A stretch of 64,000 nucleotides of DNA from Duncaniella freteri (GTDB lineage: Bacteria > Bacteroidota > Bacteroidia > Bacteroidales > Muribaculaceae), in assembly GCF_004766125.1 (NCBI RefSeq), contig NZ_SJSA01000001.1, forward strand, positions 2,170,001 through 2,234,000. Direction: 5' to 3'. A model generated the notes under the pieces. The model saw only the letters and a program-made list of their open reading frames with translations. It made no database searches and was not told where the DNA came from. Shown here piece by piece: positions 28,284 to 38,706 of this stretch; position 1 is the first letter of the stretch, and each line of letters starts with the position of its first letter. The position numbers were made by a program, and so were the translations under genes.

Positions 28284-28317
28284 TTTGAGGATATTCTATT
28301 AAGAAATTGTATCTTTG
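28284..28317 (+). promoter_or_regulatory. Promoter of the nfnA-nfnB unit
   Basis: TTTG (28284-28287), 22-nt spacer, TATCTTTG (28310-28317), 36 nt upstream of the first ATG. Confidence 0.5.
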
Positions 28318-28353
28318 TGAATCTAATTACCGATCATATCACTTCACATAAGT

Positions 28354-29154
28354 ATGAATAAGATTGTATCCAAGGAGCATTTCTCCGAACATGTGGTCAA
28401 ACTCGTGGTCGAGGCTCCTATGATAGCGCATTCACGTCGCCCTGGGCATTTTGTGATTGTGCGCGCAGGTGAAGGCGGCGAACGTATTCCCCTCACTATT
28501 GCCGATGCCGATACAGAGCGCGGCACTATCACCCTGATTATTCAGGAAGTCGGTGTCTCCACAAAGAAGATCTGCGCCCTTGAGCCTGGTGATTCACTCA
28601 CCGATGTGGTAGGGCCTTTGGGTCAGGCTACTCATATTGAAAAGGTCGGCACAGTAGTATGCTGTGGCGGCGGTGTGGGGGTGGCACCCCTTCTGCCGAT
28701 CATCAAGGCAATGAAGGAGGCTGGCAACCGTGTAGTCTCCATACTTGCAGCACGTAATTCGGAGCTTATAATTCTTGAGGAAGAGGTGGCTAAGTACAGC
28801 GATGAAGTGATTGTGATGACCGATGACGGTTCTGCCGGACGCAAAGGTCTTGTCACTGCCGGTGTCGAGTCAGTCATAGAGCGTGAGAAGGTTGATCTTG
28901 TTGTTGCGATAGGACCTGCTGTGATGATGAAATTTGTCGCGCTCACCACTAAGAAATATGATGTACCCACCATGTGTTCTCTCAACACTATTATGGTTGA
29001 CGGCACAGGGATGTGTGGTGCATGCAGGGTCACAGTGGATGGCAAAACCAAGTTTGTGTGCATTGACGGACCTGAGTTCGATGCCCATAAAGTGGACTTC
29101 GACGAGATGATGATGCGATTGAAGAGTTATTCATTTGAGACACAGAAAAAATGA
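28354..29154 (+). CDS. Ferredoxin-NADP+ reductase subunit alpha (NfnA/SudB type)
   Basis: A 266-residue FAD/NAD-binding subunit. An N-terminal flavin-binding barrel and NAD-binding domain (VVCCGGGVGVAPLLPIIKAM) are followed by a C-terminal 2Fe-2S site in DGTGMCGACRVTV and KFVCIDGPEFD. In the characterised NfnAB and sulfide dehydrogenase enzymes this subunit pairs with a GltA-like subunit to exchange electrons between NADH, NADPH and ferredoxin. The next gene encodes that partner and overlaps by 4 bp (ATGA), which supports a stoichiometric complex. Which reaction direction applies here is unknown. Confidence 0.9.
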   Translation: MNKIVSKEHFSEHVVKLVVEAPMIAHSRRPGHFVIVRAGEGGERIPLTIADADTERGTITLIIQEVGVSTKKICALEPGDSLTDVVGPLGQATHIEKVGTVVCCGGGVGVAPLLPIIKAMKEAGNRVVSILAARNSELIILEEEVAKYSDEVIVMTDDGSAGRKGLVTAGVESVIEREKVDLVVAIGPAVMMKFVALTTKKYDVPTMCSLNTIMVDGTGMCGACRVTVDGKTKFVCIDGPEFDAHKVDFDEMMMRLKSYSFETQKK

Positions 29155-30611
29155 ACCAAGATAATAATCGCGATGCGGCATGGCGTATTGCCCTTCGCAA
29201 TGCCAAGACAGCCAAGGAGCGTACTGCAACTCCTCGTGTGGTGATGCCTCAGTTGGAACCCGGCTACCGTGTCACTTGTAATGAAGAGGTCAATCAAGGT
29301 CTTTCAGCCGAGCAGGCTCTCATAGAGGCTTCCCGATGCCTTGACTGTCCTGATCCTCAGTGTATGCAGGGATGTCCGGTGGCTGTGGATATCCCCGGAT
29401 TCATTAAGAATGTGGAGCGCGGAGAGTTTCTTGAGGCTGCCGCTGTGCTTAAGAACACAAGTGCTCTTCCAGCAGTGTGCGGACGAGTGTGTCCGCAGGA
29501 GAAGCAGTGCGAGTCGCGTTGCATATATAATAAGATGAAAAAGCCGGCAGTCGCCATCGGTTATCTGGAACGTTTTGCAGCTGATTATGAGCGTGTGGAG
29601 CACTCCAGGCATCCTGTAGAGGTAGTGCGTCCTGAGAGCAACGGTATCAGGGTGGCAGTTGTCGGATCAGGACCTGCCGGACTCTCCTTTGCTGGGGATA
29701 TGGTGAAACGCGGTTATGACGTCACTGTCTATGAGGCTCTCCATGAAATAGGCGGAGTGCTCAAGTATGGTATTCCCGAGTTCCGTCTTCCTAACAGTGT
29801 TGTCGAGGCTGAGATTGATGGTCTTCGCGCATTGGGTGTGAATTTTGTCAAGGATTGTGTAGTGGGAAAGACTCTATCTTACGATGATCTTCACACACTT
29901 GGATATAAAGGGATATTTGTTGCATCCGGAGCAGGACTTCCGCGTTTTATGGGAATCCCGGGAGAGAATTACATCGGAGTGATGTCAAGCAACGAGTATC
30001 TTACTCGCATCAATCTTATGGGTGCCGGACGCCCTGGAGAGGATACACCTGTGCTAAAGGGGCGTCGTGTGGCAGTGATCGGAGGCGGAAACACCGCTAT
30101 GGACTCTGTGCGTACCGCTCGTCGTCAGGGTGCTGAAGTGGCAATGATTGTGTATCGTCGCGGTGAAGCCGAGATGCCAGCCAGAGTCGAAGAGGTGGCA
30201 CATGCAAAGGAGGAAGGTATCATGTTTATGAATCTTTGCAATCCTGTCGAGTACCTGTCTGACGAGAATGGTCGTGTGCGAGCCATGAAAATTCAGCGTA
30301 TGGAGCTTGGCGAGCCTGACGAGTCAGGACGTCGTTCGCCGCAACCGATTCCAGGTGCGGTCGAGGAGATTCCGGTTGACCTTGTGATAGTCAGCGTAGG
30401 TGTCTCCCCCAATCCGTTGATTCCTAATGCAATCAGTCAGCTTGAGGTGTCGCGTCGCGGTACTATTGTGGTTGACGATGCCACTATGCGTTCGTCGCTG
30501 AGCGATCTTTATGCCGGAGGCGATATTGTTCGCGGTGGTGCTACTGTGATTCTCGCGATGGGCGACGGTCGCCATGCGGCCCAGTCGATGCACGAGGCTC
30601 TTTCCAAGTAA
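29151..30611 (+). CDS. NADPH-dependent glutamate synthase small-subunit homologue (NfnB/GltA)
   Basis: A 486-residue large subunit of the NfnAB-type transhydrogenase. N-terminal Fe-S cysteines are CLDCPDPQCMQGCP and CGRVCPQEKQCESRC, followed by FAD-binding VVGSGPAGLSFAG and NAD(P)-binding VIGGGNTAMDSVRTARR. It overlaps the alpha-subunit gene by 4 bp. It is clearly related to the 21758 gene but about 40 residues longer at the N-terminus. The pairing with NfnA argues for a role in redox balance rather than in glutamate synthesis. Confidence 0.9.
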   Translation: MNQDNNRDAAWRIALRNAKTAKERTATPRVVMPQLEPGYRVTCNEEVNQGLSAEQALIEASRCLDCPDPQCMQGCPVAVDIPGFIKNVERGEFLEAAAVLKNTSALPAVCGRVCPQEKQCESRCIYNKMKKPAVAIGYLERFAADYERVEHSRHPVEVVRPESNGIRVAVVGSGPAGLSFAGDMVKRGYDVTVYEALHEIGGVLKYGIPEFRLPNSVVEAEIDGLRALGVNFVKDCVVGKTLSYDDLHTLGYKGIFVASGAGLPRFMGIPGENYIGVMSSNEYLTRINLMGAGRPGEDTPVLKGRRVAVIGGGNTAMDSVRTARRQGAEVAMIVYRRGEAEMPARVEEVAHAKEEGIMFMNLCNPVEYLSDENGRVRAMKIQRMELGEPDESGRRSPQPIPGAVEEIPVDLVIVSVGVSPNPLIPNAISQLEVSRRGTIVVDDATMRSSLSDLYAGGDIVRGGATVILAMGDGRHAAQSMHEALSK

Positions 30612-30618
30612 CCTGTAT

Positions 30619-32055
30619 ATGAAGGAAACTTTTCGCAAAATATTTATCTCTGTACTGCTGTCGGCTCCTGTAGCTTTCTCCCCATTGGTGATGGCTCAGG
30701 ACCCGGTGGCTGATGCTGTGGAGGCTGCAAAGGGTGCACCTCGCAATCAAGGTCTCAACCGTGCTGCCGGTGATGCGCTAAAGGAGGCGGGACGATATGC
30801 CGAGGCTATCCAGTTCTATATGAAGGGTGGAAATCTTGGCAATCTTGGTGCTGCCGAGGCTGCGTATTACATGTACGATTTTGAGGGTGCCCGCAACTAT
30901 CTTGACAAATATATACAAAAACGCACTCCGTCGGAGGCTGAAAAGGACGTCAACTATACCTACGGTCTGAAATCTGAGCCTATCGATTGGGCGGACTATC
31001 TGTCTACTCGTATTGATCTCGGACGGTCTATGCTTGACCGTGTTGAGAAGATACAGGTGATAGATAGTGTTAACGTTCCAGCCGAGGAGTTTTTTGACTT
31101 CATAAAGATAGCGCGCAATGCAGGATCTCTTCAGGGTGTTCCGGTTGTGGAGCGGGTGATCAATAATGAGGTGCTTGATCTGCTGAAGCTGTCAGATATA
31201 ATGTCGCCTGCCTATGTTACCGAATCAGGCGACGATATGATATGGGTAGGTGTCGATGCTAATGGTGGCTCTACTATGTATGAGTCATCACGATTGGCTG
31301 ACGACAGTTGGGACATACCCCGCAGAATGTTTGACTACGCTACAGTATTTGGAACAGAAGAGGGTACGAGTGTGGCTTATCCGTTCCTGATGGCAGATGG
31401 GGTCTCGCTCTATTTTGCAGCGGATGGTGAAGAGTCGCTCGGCGGTCTTGACATATTTATTTCACGTCGCGATGAAGATGGTTTCCTACAGCCTTCAAAT
31501 ATAGGAATGCCTTATAATTCCCCATACAATGACTATATGTATGCCGTTGACGAGCAGAATGGAGTAGGGTGGTGGGCGACAGATAGAAACAGGATTCCAG
31601 GTATGGTAACTGTCTATACTTTCATCCCACAGGATTTACGCATCAATTACGAGGTCGGTTCCGAAGGACTTGCCGATTTTGCAAGAATTAAGTCCATTGC
31701 ATCGACATGGGCGGAAGGAGCCGATTATTCAGCTCTCAAACGCCGTATAGAGAATGCGGCAGAGGCTCGCCGTCAAAGTGTCGCATACGATTTTGATTTT
31801 GCACTGCCCGATGGGCGTGTGCTTCATCGCCTGAGTGATTTCCGTTCAGCAATGGCTCGTTCGGCTATGCAGGAATATCTCAAGGAGAAGAAGGCTTTGG
31901 AAAAGGCAAAGGACTATCTTGAGGAGTTGCGCCGTAAATATGCCAGTGGCGACAAGTCGATTGCCAATGAGATATTGCAGCGGGAGGAGTATATTGAGTC
32001 AAAAGCGGCTGATATGCGTATGCTATCCAACCAAGTGGTTAATTCTGAAATATAG
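30619..32055 (+). CDS. Exported PD40 (TolB-like) beta-propeller protein
   Basis: A 478-residue envelope protein. The signal peptide runs from MKETFRKIFISVLL to VMAQ. An N-terminal helical, TPR-like part (about 30-150) is followed by PD40-type propeller blades (AYPFLMADGVSLYFAADGEE and SLGGLDIFISRRDEDG). A charged C-terminal helix (ALEKAKDYLEELRRKYASG) resembles a coiled coil. Similar Bacteroidetes proteins are annotated as TolB-like or OmpA-associated, but no OmpA domain is seen here. The function is unknown. It starts 7 bp after the NfnB gene, so it may be co-transcribed with an unrelated redox enzyme. Confidence 0.7.
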   Translation: MKETFRKIFISVLLSAPVAFSPLVMAQDPVADAVEAAKGAPRNQGLNRAAGDALKEAGRYAEAIQFYMKGGNLGNLGAAEAAYYMYDFEGARNYLDKYIQKRTPSEAEKDVNYTYGLKSEPIDWADYLSTRIDLGRSMLDRVEKIQVIDSVNVPAEEFFDFIKIARNAGSLQGVPVVERVINNEVLDLLKLSDIMSPAYVTESGDDMIWVGVDANGGSTMYESSRLADDSWDIPRRMFDYATVFGTEEGTSVAYPFLMADGVSLYFAADGEESLGGLDIFISRRDEDGFLQPSNIGMPYNSPYNDYMYAVDEQNGVGWWATDRNRIPGMVTVYTFIPQDLRINYEVGSEGLADFARIKSIASTWAEGADYSALKRRIENAAEARRQSVAYDFDFALPDGRVLHRLSDFRSAMARSAMQEYLKEKKALEKAKDYLEELRRKYASGDKSIANEILQREEYIESKAADMRMLSNQVVNSEI

Positions 32056-32067
32056 TGCGAAGCAGTC

Positions 32068-32119
32068 TTTGCCCTTTAATGATAAAAGTCCGTAACTTTA
32101 ATAACTTTAATAACTTTAT
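32068..32119 (+). promoter_or_regulatory. floA promoter with triplicated -7-like element
   Basis: TTTG (32068-32071), 21-nt spacer, then three tandem 9-mers TAACTTTAA, TAACTTTAA, TAACTTTAT (32093-32119). Each resembles TAnnTTTG with A in place of the last G. Confidence 0.45.
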
Positions 32120-32133
32120 ATAAACTAATAAGA

Positions 32134-33108
32134 ATGGTTGTAACGACAATAGTTCTCATCTCAGTGGCTCTGTTGATAGCATTGAGTGTTTTCTTTTACT
32201 ATGTGCCGTTTTTCCTTTGGATATCGGCGCGGGTAAGCGGTGTGCACATCTCTCTTATGCAGCTTTTCCTCATGCGTATACGTAAGGTGCCTGCATCAGT
32301 GATAGTACGAGCGTTGATTGAAGCCCATAAGGCAGGTCTTAATGACGTCAACCGTGACGATCTTGAGGCTCATTATCTTGCCGGGGGCAATGTGGAGAAG
32401 GTGGTTCACGCTCTTGTGTCAGCATCTAAAGCTAATATCGATCTTGGTTTCAAGATGGCTACTGCAATCGACCTTGCCGGACGCGATGTGTTCCAGGCTG
32501 TGCAGATGTCGGTTAATCCTAAGGTGATCGAGACTCCCCATGTCACAGCTGTGGCTAAGGACGGCATTCAGCTTATAGCGATAGCCCGAGTGACTGTACG
32601 TGCCAATATACGCCAGCTCGTTGGTGGAGCCGGTGAGGATACGGTCCTGGCTCGTGTCGGCGAGGGTATTGTTTCGTCAATCGGTTCATCAGAAAGCCAT
32701 AAACAGGTGCTTGAGAATCCTGACAATATATCCAAGCTTGTGCTTCGTAAAGGTCTTGACTCAGGCACAGCATTTGAGATACTGTCAATCGATATCGCCG
32801 ATATTGACATAGGCAAGAATATCGGTGCTGCCTTGCAGATCGATCAGGCACAGGCTGACAAGAATATCGCCCAGGCTAAAGCCGAGGAGCGTCGCGCCAT
32901 GGCGATAGCTCTTGAACAGGAGATGCGTGCAAAGGCACAGGAGGCTCGTGCAAAGGTGATAGAGGCTGAGGCTGAGCTCCCTCGTGCTATGGCTCAGGCT
33001 TTCATCAATGGCAATCTCGGTATAATGGATTACTATAAGATGAAGAATATAGAGTCGGATACTAACATGCGTCAGAACATAGCTAATCCTCCGGCTCCGG
33101 CGAAATAA
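32134..33108 (+). CDS. floA: Flotillin-like protein FloA
   Basis: A 324-residue membrane-associated scaffold protein of the FloA (YqfA) family. A single N-terminal hydrophobic segment (residues 5-30) anchors a flotillin/SPFH-type domain ([20 protein letters not shown]). A long Ala/Glu-rich helix ([19 protein letters not shown]) drives oligomerisation. In Bacillus such proteins organise functional membrane microdomains. The length matches the family. No NfeD gene is adjacent, which is normal for the FloA branch in many genomes. Confidence 0.92.
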   Translation: MVVTTIVLISVALLIALSVFFYYVPFFLWISARVSGVHISLMQLFLMRIRKVPASVIVRALIEAHKAGLNDVNRDDLEAHYLAGGNVEKVVHALVSASKANIDLGFKMATAIDLAGRDVFQAVQMSVNPKVIETPHVTAVAKDGIQLIAIARVTVRANIRQLVGGAGEDTVLARVGEGIVSSIGSSESHKQVLENPDNISKLVLRKGLDSGTAFEILSIDIADIDIGKNIGAALQIDQAQADKNIAQAKAEERRAMAIALEQEMRAKAQEARAKVIEAEAELPRAMAQAFINGNLGIMDYYKMKNIESDTNMRQNIANPPAPAK

Positions 33109-33158
33109 AAGAACATGTCAACGAAACTGTGGTACATGTGAAATGTAAATGTGCCATA

Positions 33159-33206
33159 GGATTAATCTTTAGGGTCGCGGCGAGCCGCGACCCTAAAGAT
33201 TAATCC
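33159..33206. terminator. Very long perfect hairpin after floA
   Basis: A 23-bp perfect inverted repeat (33159-33181 and 33184-33206) separated by only 2 nt, with a GC-rich inner part (GGGTCGCGGC) and an AT-rich outer part. It is probably a terminator for floA, although it is much longer than usual and lies only 29 bp upstream of the next ATG. Confidence 0.6.
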
Positions 33207-33234
33207 TCACTCCAATAAGACAACTCAGGTATAT

Positions 33235-34080
33235 ATGATTGATTTACATGAAATTATTGCTTCGACACGTGATTATAATTTTCATTCCCACACTCAATTT
33301 TGCGATGGGCGAGAGACTATGGCTGCAATGGTGCAGCAGGCTATCTCTTGTGGGATGAAACATTATGGATTCTCTCCGCATTCACCGATACCGCTACCGT
33401 CGCCGTGCAATATGTCGGCTCTGAGCGTTGACGAATATGTTGCTGAGTTCAATCGGCTAAAAGAGCTCTATGACGGACGTATCAATCTGTATCTGTCAAT
33501 GGAGATTGATTTCCTCGGAGATAAATGGGGTGCTTCTGATCCTTATTTTGACACTGTGCCACTCGACTACCGTTTGAGTTCGGTTCATTTCATCAGTTCT
33601 CCTGACGGCACAGAGGTGGATGTCGATGGGCGGCCGGGGCAGTTCAAAGGAAAGATGGAGACTTATTTCGACAATGATATCCGCTATGTTGTCGACAGTT
33701 TCTATGAGCGTACATTGCAGATGATTGAAAAAGGAGGATTCCATATGCTCGGTCATTTTGACAAGATCGGGTTTAATGCATCCTCGTTCTCTCCCGGCAT
33801 AGAAGATGAGCCTTGGTATCGTCGCCACATAGATGATGTCATTGACGCTGTCAGGGACACCGATATCATTGTGGAGATCAATACCAAGGCTTATCCGGCT
33901 CCAGTAGGAGCATCGGCAGAAGAGGTCGCCGGTTATGTGTCCAGACTGTTTCCTTCCCCCAACGTGATAAGGAGACTTGTGTCAGCCGGAATACCGTTGG
34001 CTGTCAACAGTGATGCCCATTACTCTTCACGTATCACGGCGGGACGAGAGGAGGCGCTCGCTATAATCGATGGAAAGTAG
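33235..34080 (+). CDS. PHP-domain histidinol-phosphatase family protein
   Basis: A 281-residue metal-dependent phosphatase of the HisJ/PHP family. The metal motifs NFHSHTQFCDG (N-terminus), MLGHFDKIGFN (middle) and VNSDAHYSS (C-terminus) are all present. HisJ removes phosphate from histidinol phosphate in histidine synthesis, but no his genes are nearby and PHP proteins also hydrolyse other phosphoesters, so the substrate is unproven. It is convergent with the GH43 gene, 18 bp apart. Confidence 0.8.
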   Translation: MIDLHEIIASTRDYNFHSHTQFCDGRETMAAMVQQAISCGMKHYGFSPHSPIPLPSPCNMSALSVDEYVAEFNRLKELYDGRINLYLSMEIDFLGDKWGASDPYFDTVPLDYRLSSVHFISSPDGTEVDVDGRPGQFKGKMETYFDNDIRYVVDSFYERTLQMIEKGGFHMLGHFDKIGFNASSFSPGIEDEPWYRRHIDDVIDAVRDTDIIVEINTKAYPAPVGASAEEVAGYVSRLFPSPNVIRRLVSAGIPLAVNSDAHYSSRITAGREEALAIIDGK

Positions 34081-34098
34081 ATATGTCCTGTCAGAGGG

Positions 34099-35931
34099 TC
34101 AATAGCTGACACGGAAATAGTCAAAGTCGGCATGCCCCCCGAGATTACAGGTAGGATAATAGAATAGACCGAAGCGGTAACCCATGAAGTCGGGCCATTC
34201 ATATACCATCTTGAGTGTGTCGCCGAGCCGGGTCCATGATTTTCCGTCCATACTGTAGGAGAATGTTGCTGTGTCTCTTTTGTCATAACCGAAATCGCAG
34301 TCAGCTTTAAGATATACCTTGTCGCTTTTTAAAGGTGATTCTGCTATAACTTTACCTCCGGCATCATCTTTTGCGGTGGCACGTCTCATCTGTATGTATC
34401 TTGTGCCGTCGCGCATGGTTATTCCTATATATCCGTATCGGTTGGCGAAAAGAGTCAAGCCTGCATAGTCGCCATCCTTCATCCCTGATGCGTCAATATA
34501 TGTGACAGCGGAGCTTTGCGGGCCGAATGTGCGTTGCGTCAGTGTGTTGCGTGCCTCACGTATATTGTTGGCTCTGATGCCTCCTTTCAGTCTGAGCCAT
34601 CCTTTGCGATCGGTGAGTGACCATAAATTATTGTTGGGATTGTGGTTCCATTGCCATTGCAATTTCAGGTTTGATCCGTTATAGCCGTATTCATTCATGG
34701 CTATAACTGAGTCTATAGCTGTTGTGTTTCCGGCATTATCTGATATTATTTTATTCAGATCCTTTATTGTTATGCCTGATGTGACCGGAGAGTTTGTGTC
34801 CTCCTCACGGATTATAAGTCTCCTGGTCCCATTGTCGAAATTATCGGATGTAACTATGTCGGTTGTTCCGACGGCATTTCGATCACCTGGCTTGGGAAGT
34901 ATTTCGTTCACAGTTTCTCCGTTATTGCCCAATACAGGCCACCCGTCATCGGTCCATGTCACAGGGATAAGTACCGGGATGCGTCCTACAGCTCCATTGT
35001 CCTGAAACAGCAAGGCATACCATTTTCCGTCGGGAGTGTCAACAATGGCACCTTGCGCTATACCGCTTGATGGCATAACTTCAGTCCCGTATACGTTGAT
35101 GATCTGACCTTTGTAGAACACTCGTCTTACTTGCCATGAGTCGGGATCGTTTATGTCTTTTCCTCGCCACACTATCTGTGTGCGGCCGTCACGCAGGGAA
35201 ATCATGAAAAGATATATCTCATTGCCTATCATAAGGCTTTGGGCTCCTTCTACCCATACATCCGGGCGTCCTTCGTGGTCGCAGTCCTCTTTCCATAGCA
35301 TTTCTGGACCGAGGGTCACGTCAAAAGTTTTTTCATCTACAAATATTTCACGATAGCATTCGCGTTGCTGCCCATATAGAACCCATCGGCGGTTGCCTCG
35401 TTCCGGACCTTCGAGCAGAAGTCCGGGATCATAGCATTTTTCAATGTCATTACGGTGCCACGGACCGTTTACAATATCGGATGTGGAGAATATGTAGGAC
35501 TTTCCGGTTGATTGGCATGCTGTTATTACAAAGAAACGTTTAAGAGTCTTGTCATATCGGATGTTTGATGCCCATGAGCCTGCTGCATAATCATTCTTGC
35601 CGTTTTTCAGGGCGAAAGCATCAGTGGTTTCAAGTTGTGGATAACAGTAGTTGATTATTTCCCAGTTCACCAGATCGTAGCTTCTCATTACAGGAATGCC
35701 GGGCGACATGTGCATAGTGGTGCTTACCATATAGTATGTGCTGTCGACACGAATGACACACAGGTCAGGCACGTCAGCCCATATTACCGGGTTGCGGAAT
35801 GTTCCGTTGCCAAGATCGCTTGCCGGATAGGTGGTTTCAGCTATTATTGTAGAGGCTGCGCATCTTGCCGGACAAGTGCTTGTGGCAAGTAGCATGCCAA
35901 ATACACTGCAAATTAATTTTACTGGATTCAT
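34099..35931 (-). CDS. Glycoside hydrolase family 43 (xylosidase/arabinofuranosidase type)
   Basis: A 610-residue exported glycosidase. The signal region is at 1-26 (MNPVKLICSVFGMLLATS), with Cys residues but no convincing lipobox. The five-bladed GH43 propeller starts at GTFRNPVIWADVPDLCVI, which holds the general-base Asp. YDPGLLLEGPE supplies the pKa-modulating Asp and VWVEGAQSLM the general-acid Glu. The C-terminal approximately 200 residues look like the beta-sandwich common in GH43 beta-xylosidases. The likely substrate is xylose- or arabinose-containing plant glycan. It is divergent from a GH95 fucosidase gene with 233 bp between. Confidence 0.88.
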   Translation of the reverse strand: MNPVKLICSVFGMLLATSTCPARCAASTIIAETTYPASDLGNGTFRNPVIWADVPDLCVIRVDSTYYMVSTTMHMSPGIPVMRSYDLVNWEIINYCYPQLETTDAFALKNGKNDYAAGSWASNIRYDKTLKRFFVITACQSTGKSYIFSTSDIVNGPWHRNDIEKCYDPGLLLEGPERGNRRWVLYGQQRECYREIFVDEKTFDVTLGPEMLWKEDCDHEGRPDVWVEGAQSLMIGNEIYLFMISLRDGRTQIVWRGKDINDPDSWQVRRVFYKGQIINVYGTEVMPSSGIAQGAIVDTPDGKWYALLFQDNGAVGRIPVLIPVTWTDDGWPVLGNNGETVNEILPKPGDRNAVGTTDIVTSDNFDNGTRRLIIREEDTNSPVTSGITIKDLNKIISDNAGNTTAIDSVIAMNEYGYNGSNLKLQWQWNHNPNNNLWSLTDRKGWLRLKGGIRANNIREARNTLTQRTFGPQSSAVTYIDASGMKDGDYAGLTLFANRYGYIGITMRDGTRYIQMRRATAKDDAGGKVIAESPLKSDKVYLKADCDFGYDKRDTATFSYSMDGKSWTRLGDTLKMVYEWPDFMGYRFGLFYYPTCNLGGHADFDYFRVSY

Positions 35932-35960
35932 TATAGTGAGAATGATGATTTGTCTGTATG

Positions 35961-35968
35961 CAAAATTA
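35961..35968 (-). promoter_or_regulatory. Probable -7 element of the GH43 gene
   Basis: On the minus strand this reads TAATTTTG, an exact TAnnTTTG match 29 nt before the start codon. No TTTG is found at the expected distance. Confidence 0.4.
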
Positions 35969-36115
35969 GTGATTTATTGTAGGATATGTGTCTTCAATAG
36001 TTTCAGTAATATGCCTATTCGTCTATCCCATGGCTCATTTTTATTCATATCTGTAACATGCATGCTGTCCGTTGGGGTATAGTATATCAATTAGATTCTG
36101 ATTTGGCGCATGTTG

Positions 36116-36146
36116 GTTGGTATATGAATAAAGATTGCTATTTTTG
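36116..36146 (+). promoter_or_regulatory. Promoter of the GH95 gene
   Basis: GTTG (36116-36119), 19-nt spacer, TATTTTTG (36139-36146). The predicted start is near 36153, about 12 nt before the ATG. Confidence 0.55.
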
Positions 36147-36164
36147 TCAAAAAAATAACAATGC

Positions 36165-38630
36165 ATGAATAATATGTTGACTACACGTGTTTTTATGATG
36201 TTGTCTGTTCTTGCTGTTTCGATTTCGGCAAAAGCAGACGATAATGAGATGCGCTTATGGTATTCCTCTCCTGCGAATGAATGGGTCGAGGCTCTGCCGT
36301 TGGGTAATTCCCATATGGGAGCTATGGTATATGGCGGCATTTCTGAAGAACGTATCCAGCTCAATGATGAGACATTCTGGAGCGGGCGTCCATATGACAA
36401 TAATAATCCCGACGGTATTGCTCATCTTGAAGAGATCAGGGACCTTGTTTTCCAGGACAGGACAAAGGAAGCTGAGGATCTTATAGCTAAATATTATATG
36501 ACCCCGCAGCATGGGATGCGTTATCTTACGTTGGGAGAGGCGACTTTGACATTCTCCAACAATGATTCTGTGTCAGGATATTTCCGTGAGCTTGATTTGA
36601 ACAGGGCTGTGGCAAAAGTATGTTATAAGTCAGGAGGTGTTACTTATACACGCCAGGCTATAGCTTCATTGCCTGATGGTGTGGTGATGATAAATATCGC
36701 TGTCGATAAGCCTGGTGCTCTGAATTTCAGACTGGGTTATGACGCTCCTGAAGGATCATCGGTAAAGACTAAACGTGGATACATGCTTGTGACCATCCCG
36801 GGAGCTGAGCAGGAAGGCATACCAGGCGGGTTGCGGGCTGTGTGTGGCATAAGGGTTGTGACTGACGGAGCTCTTTCAGGCACTCGATCCTCGGTTGACG
36901 TTTCGGATGCCACAGAGGCTACGCTATATATTGCTTCTGCAACGAATTATGTGAACTATAGCGACATAAGCGGGAAACCGGAGCGAGAGGTGGAGCGCCT
37001 TCTTTCTGTTGCAAGTAAAAAGGATTTTCCGAAAGCATTGGATGAGCATATTAGTGCTTACAGAGAGCAGTTTGACCGTGTTAAACTGGAGCTTCCATCC
37101 GCATCTAATTCAGCGGATGAGACCCATCGGAGAGTGCTGAATTTCAATTCCGATTACGATCCGTCGCTTGTGGCACTGTTGTTTCAGTATGGAAGGTACC
37201 TTCTTATTTCCGCATCACAGCCCGGAGGCCAGCCTGCCAACTTGCAGGGTGTCTGGAATGCGAGCCAGCATGCGCCATGGGACAGTAAATACACTATAAA
37301 CATCAATACAGAGATGAATTACTGGCCTGCTGAAGTGACCAATCTGTCGGAATGTCATCAACCATTGTTCGATATGATTGAGGACCTGTCAAAGACCGGT
37401 GCAAAAACCGCCAAGGTGCTTTATGGTGCTGACGGATGGGTGGCTCATCACAATACTGATCTGTGGCGAGTGACAGGTCCGATCGATTTTGCTGCATTCG
37501 GCATGTGGCCCAATGGAGGGGCATGGCTTGCCACCCACCTGTGGGAACATTATCTTTTCACCGGAGATAAAAAATTCCTTACCAAGTATTATCCTGTAAT
37601 AAAGGGTACCGCTGATTTCTATCTGAGTCATCTTGTGGAACATCCTTCTTTGGGATATCTTGTGACGTCTCCTTCTATGTCGCCCGAGCATGGATATACG
37701 GAGTCGTTCATTACAGCCGGATGCACAATGGATAATCAGATTGCCTATGATGCGCTTAACAACACCAGATTGGCGGCAGAGGCTCTTGGGGTAGATAAGG
37801 AGTACCGGGAAAAATTACAGGATGCTATCGACCGTCTGCCACCTATGCGCGTGGGGCGTCACGGACAATTGCAGGAGTGGCTCGCTGATGCTGATAATCC
37901 TCGTAATCAGCATCGTCATGTTTCCCATCTGTACGGTCTGTATCCGAGCAGTCAGATAACTCCCTATACCGCTCCGGCGGCATTCAAGGCTGCGGAGACT
38001 ACACTAATCCAGCGTGGCGACATGGCTACAGGCTGGAGCATAGGCTGGAAAATCAATCTTTGGGCGCGATTGCTTGACGGTAATCATGCCGACCGTATCA
38101 TACGTAATATGATAACCCTACTTTCAGGTGATAAAAATCAGTTTCTTGCTTCGGGCGAGGATGAAGGGAGGCTTTATCCGAATCTGTTTGATGCACATCC
38201 GCCGTTTCAGATAGATGGCAATTATGGCTTTACGGCAGGTGTGGCAGAGATGCTTCTGCAAAGTCACGACGGGGCGTTGCATCTGCTTCCCGCTATTCCT
38301 GACTCGTGGTCGGAAGGGCGTGTGGACGGACTTAAGGCTCGCGGCAATTTTGAGGTGGATATGTCATGGAACGGAGGGCAACTCTCGGAAGCGTCAATAA
38401 AATCAAATATAGGTGGCAAGTTGCGTATCCGTTCGTATGTTCCGCTCATGGGTGACGGATTGCGTGAGGCTGAAGGAGAATGCGGCAACCCATTGCTACG
38501 GAATGTAAAAGTCAAGGCTACGGAAGTGTCTCCCGAGACAATGGTACGATATCCTGTGGTATTGCGTACGTATGAATATGACATGGAGACTTTACCTGGG
38601 AAAGTCTATAAAGTGAAACGCTTACAATAG
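36165..38630 (+). CDS. Glycoside hydrolase family 95 (alpha-L-fucosidase)
   Basis: An 821-residue exported inverting glycosidase, usually an alpha-1,2-L-fucosidase; some family members act on L-galactose. The signal peptide ends SAKA. The N-terminal beta domain has [26 protein letters not shown]. The (alpha/alpha)6 barrel carries [15 protein letters not shown] (catalytic Asn region), [10 protein letters not shown] (Glu, candidate acid) and [17 protein letters not shown] (Asp). The next Met, 3 codons on, is an alternative start with a tidier signal. With the divergent GH43 it suggests attack on fucosylated plant hemicellulose or pectin side chains; mucin-type glycans are an alternative. Confidence 0.92.
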   Translation: MNNMLTTRVFMMLSVLAVSISAKADDNEMRLWYSSPANEWVEALPLGNSHMGAMVYGGISEERIQLNDETFWSGRPYDNNNPDGIAHLEEIRDLVFQDRTKEAEDLIAKYYMTPQHGMRYLTLGEATLTFSNNDSVSGYFRELDLNRAVAKVCYKSGGVTYTRQAIASLPDGVVMINIAVDKPGALNFRLGYDAPEGSSVKTKRGYMLVTIPGAEQEGIPGGLRAVCGIRVVTDGALSGTRSSVDVSDATEATLYIASATNYVNYSDISGKPEREVERLLSVASKKDFPKALDEHISAYREQFDRVKLELPSASNSADETHRRVLNFNSDYDPSLVALLFQYGRYLLISASQPGGQPANLQGVWNASQHAPWDSKYTININTEMNYWPAEVTNLSECHQPLFDMIEDLSKTGAKTAKVLYGADGWVAHHNTDLWRVTGPIDFAAFGMWPNGGAWLATHLWEHYLFTGDKKFLTKYYPVIKGTADFYLSHLVEHPSLGYLVTSPSMSPEHGYTESFITAGCTMDNQIAYDALNNTRLAAEALGVDKEYREKLQDAIDRLPPMRVGRHGQLQEWLADADNPRNQHRHVSHLYGLYPSSQITPYTAPAAFKAAETTLIQRGDMATGWSIGWKINLWARLLDGNHADRIIRNMITLLSGDKNQFLASGEDEGRLYPNLFDAHPPFQIDGNYGFTAGVAEMLLQSHDGALHLLPAIPDSWSEGRVDGLKARGNFEVDMSWNGGQLSEASIKSNIGGKLRIRSYVPLMGDGLREAEGECGNPLLRNVKVKATEVSPETMVRYPVVLRTYEYDMETLPGKVYKVKRLQ

Positions 38631-38651
38631 AGGTATAAGTGAGATTGACTG

Positions 38652-38692
38652 ATAAAAGCAGGTGGGGTGAAGAGCCCTTAGCCTGCTTTTAT
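38652..38692. terminator. Terminator between GH95 and tamB
   Basis: Inverted repeat ATAAAAGCAGG (38652-38662) with CCTGCTTTTAT (38682-38692), 11 bp perfect, 19-nt loop. It has A/T flanks on both sides and lies between convergent genes. Confidence 0.75.
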
Positions 38693-38706
38693 TGTTTGGT
38701 TTCTGA

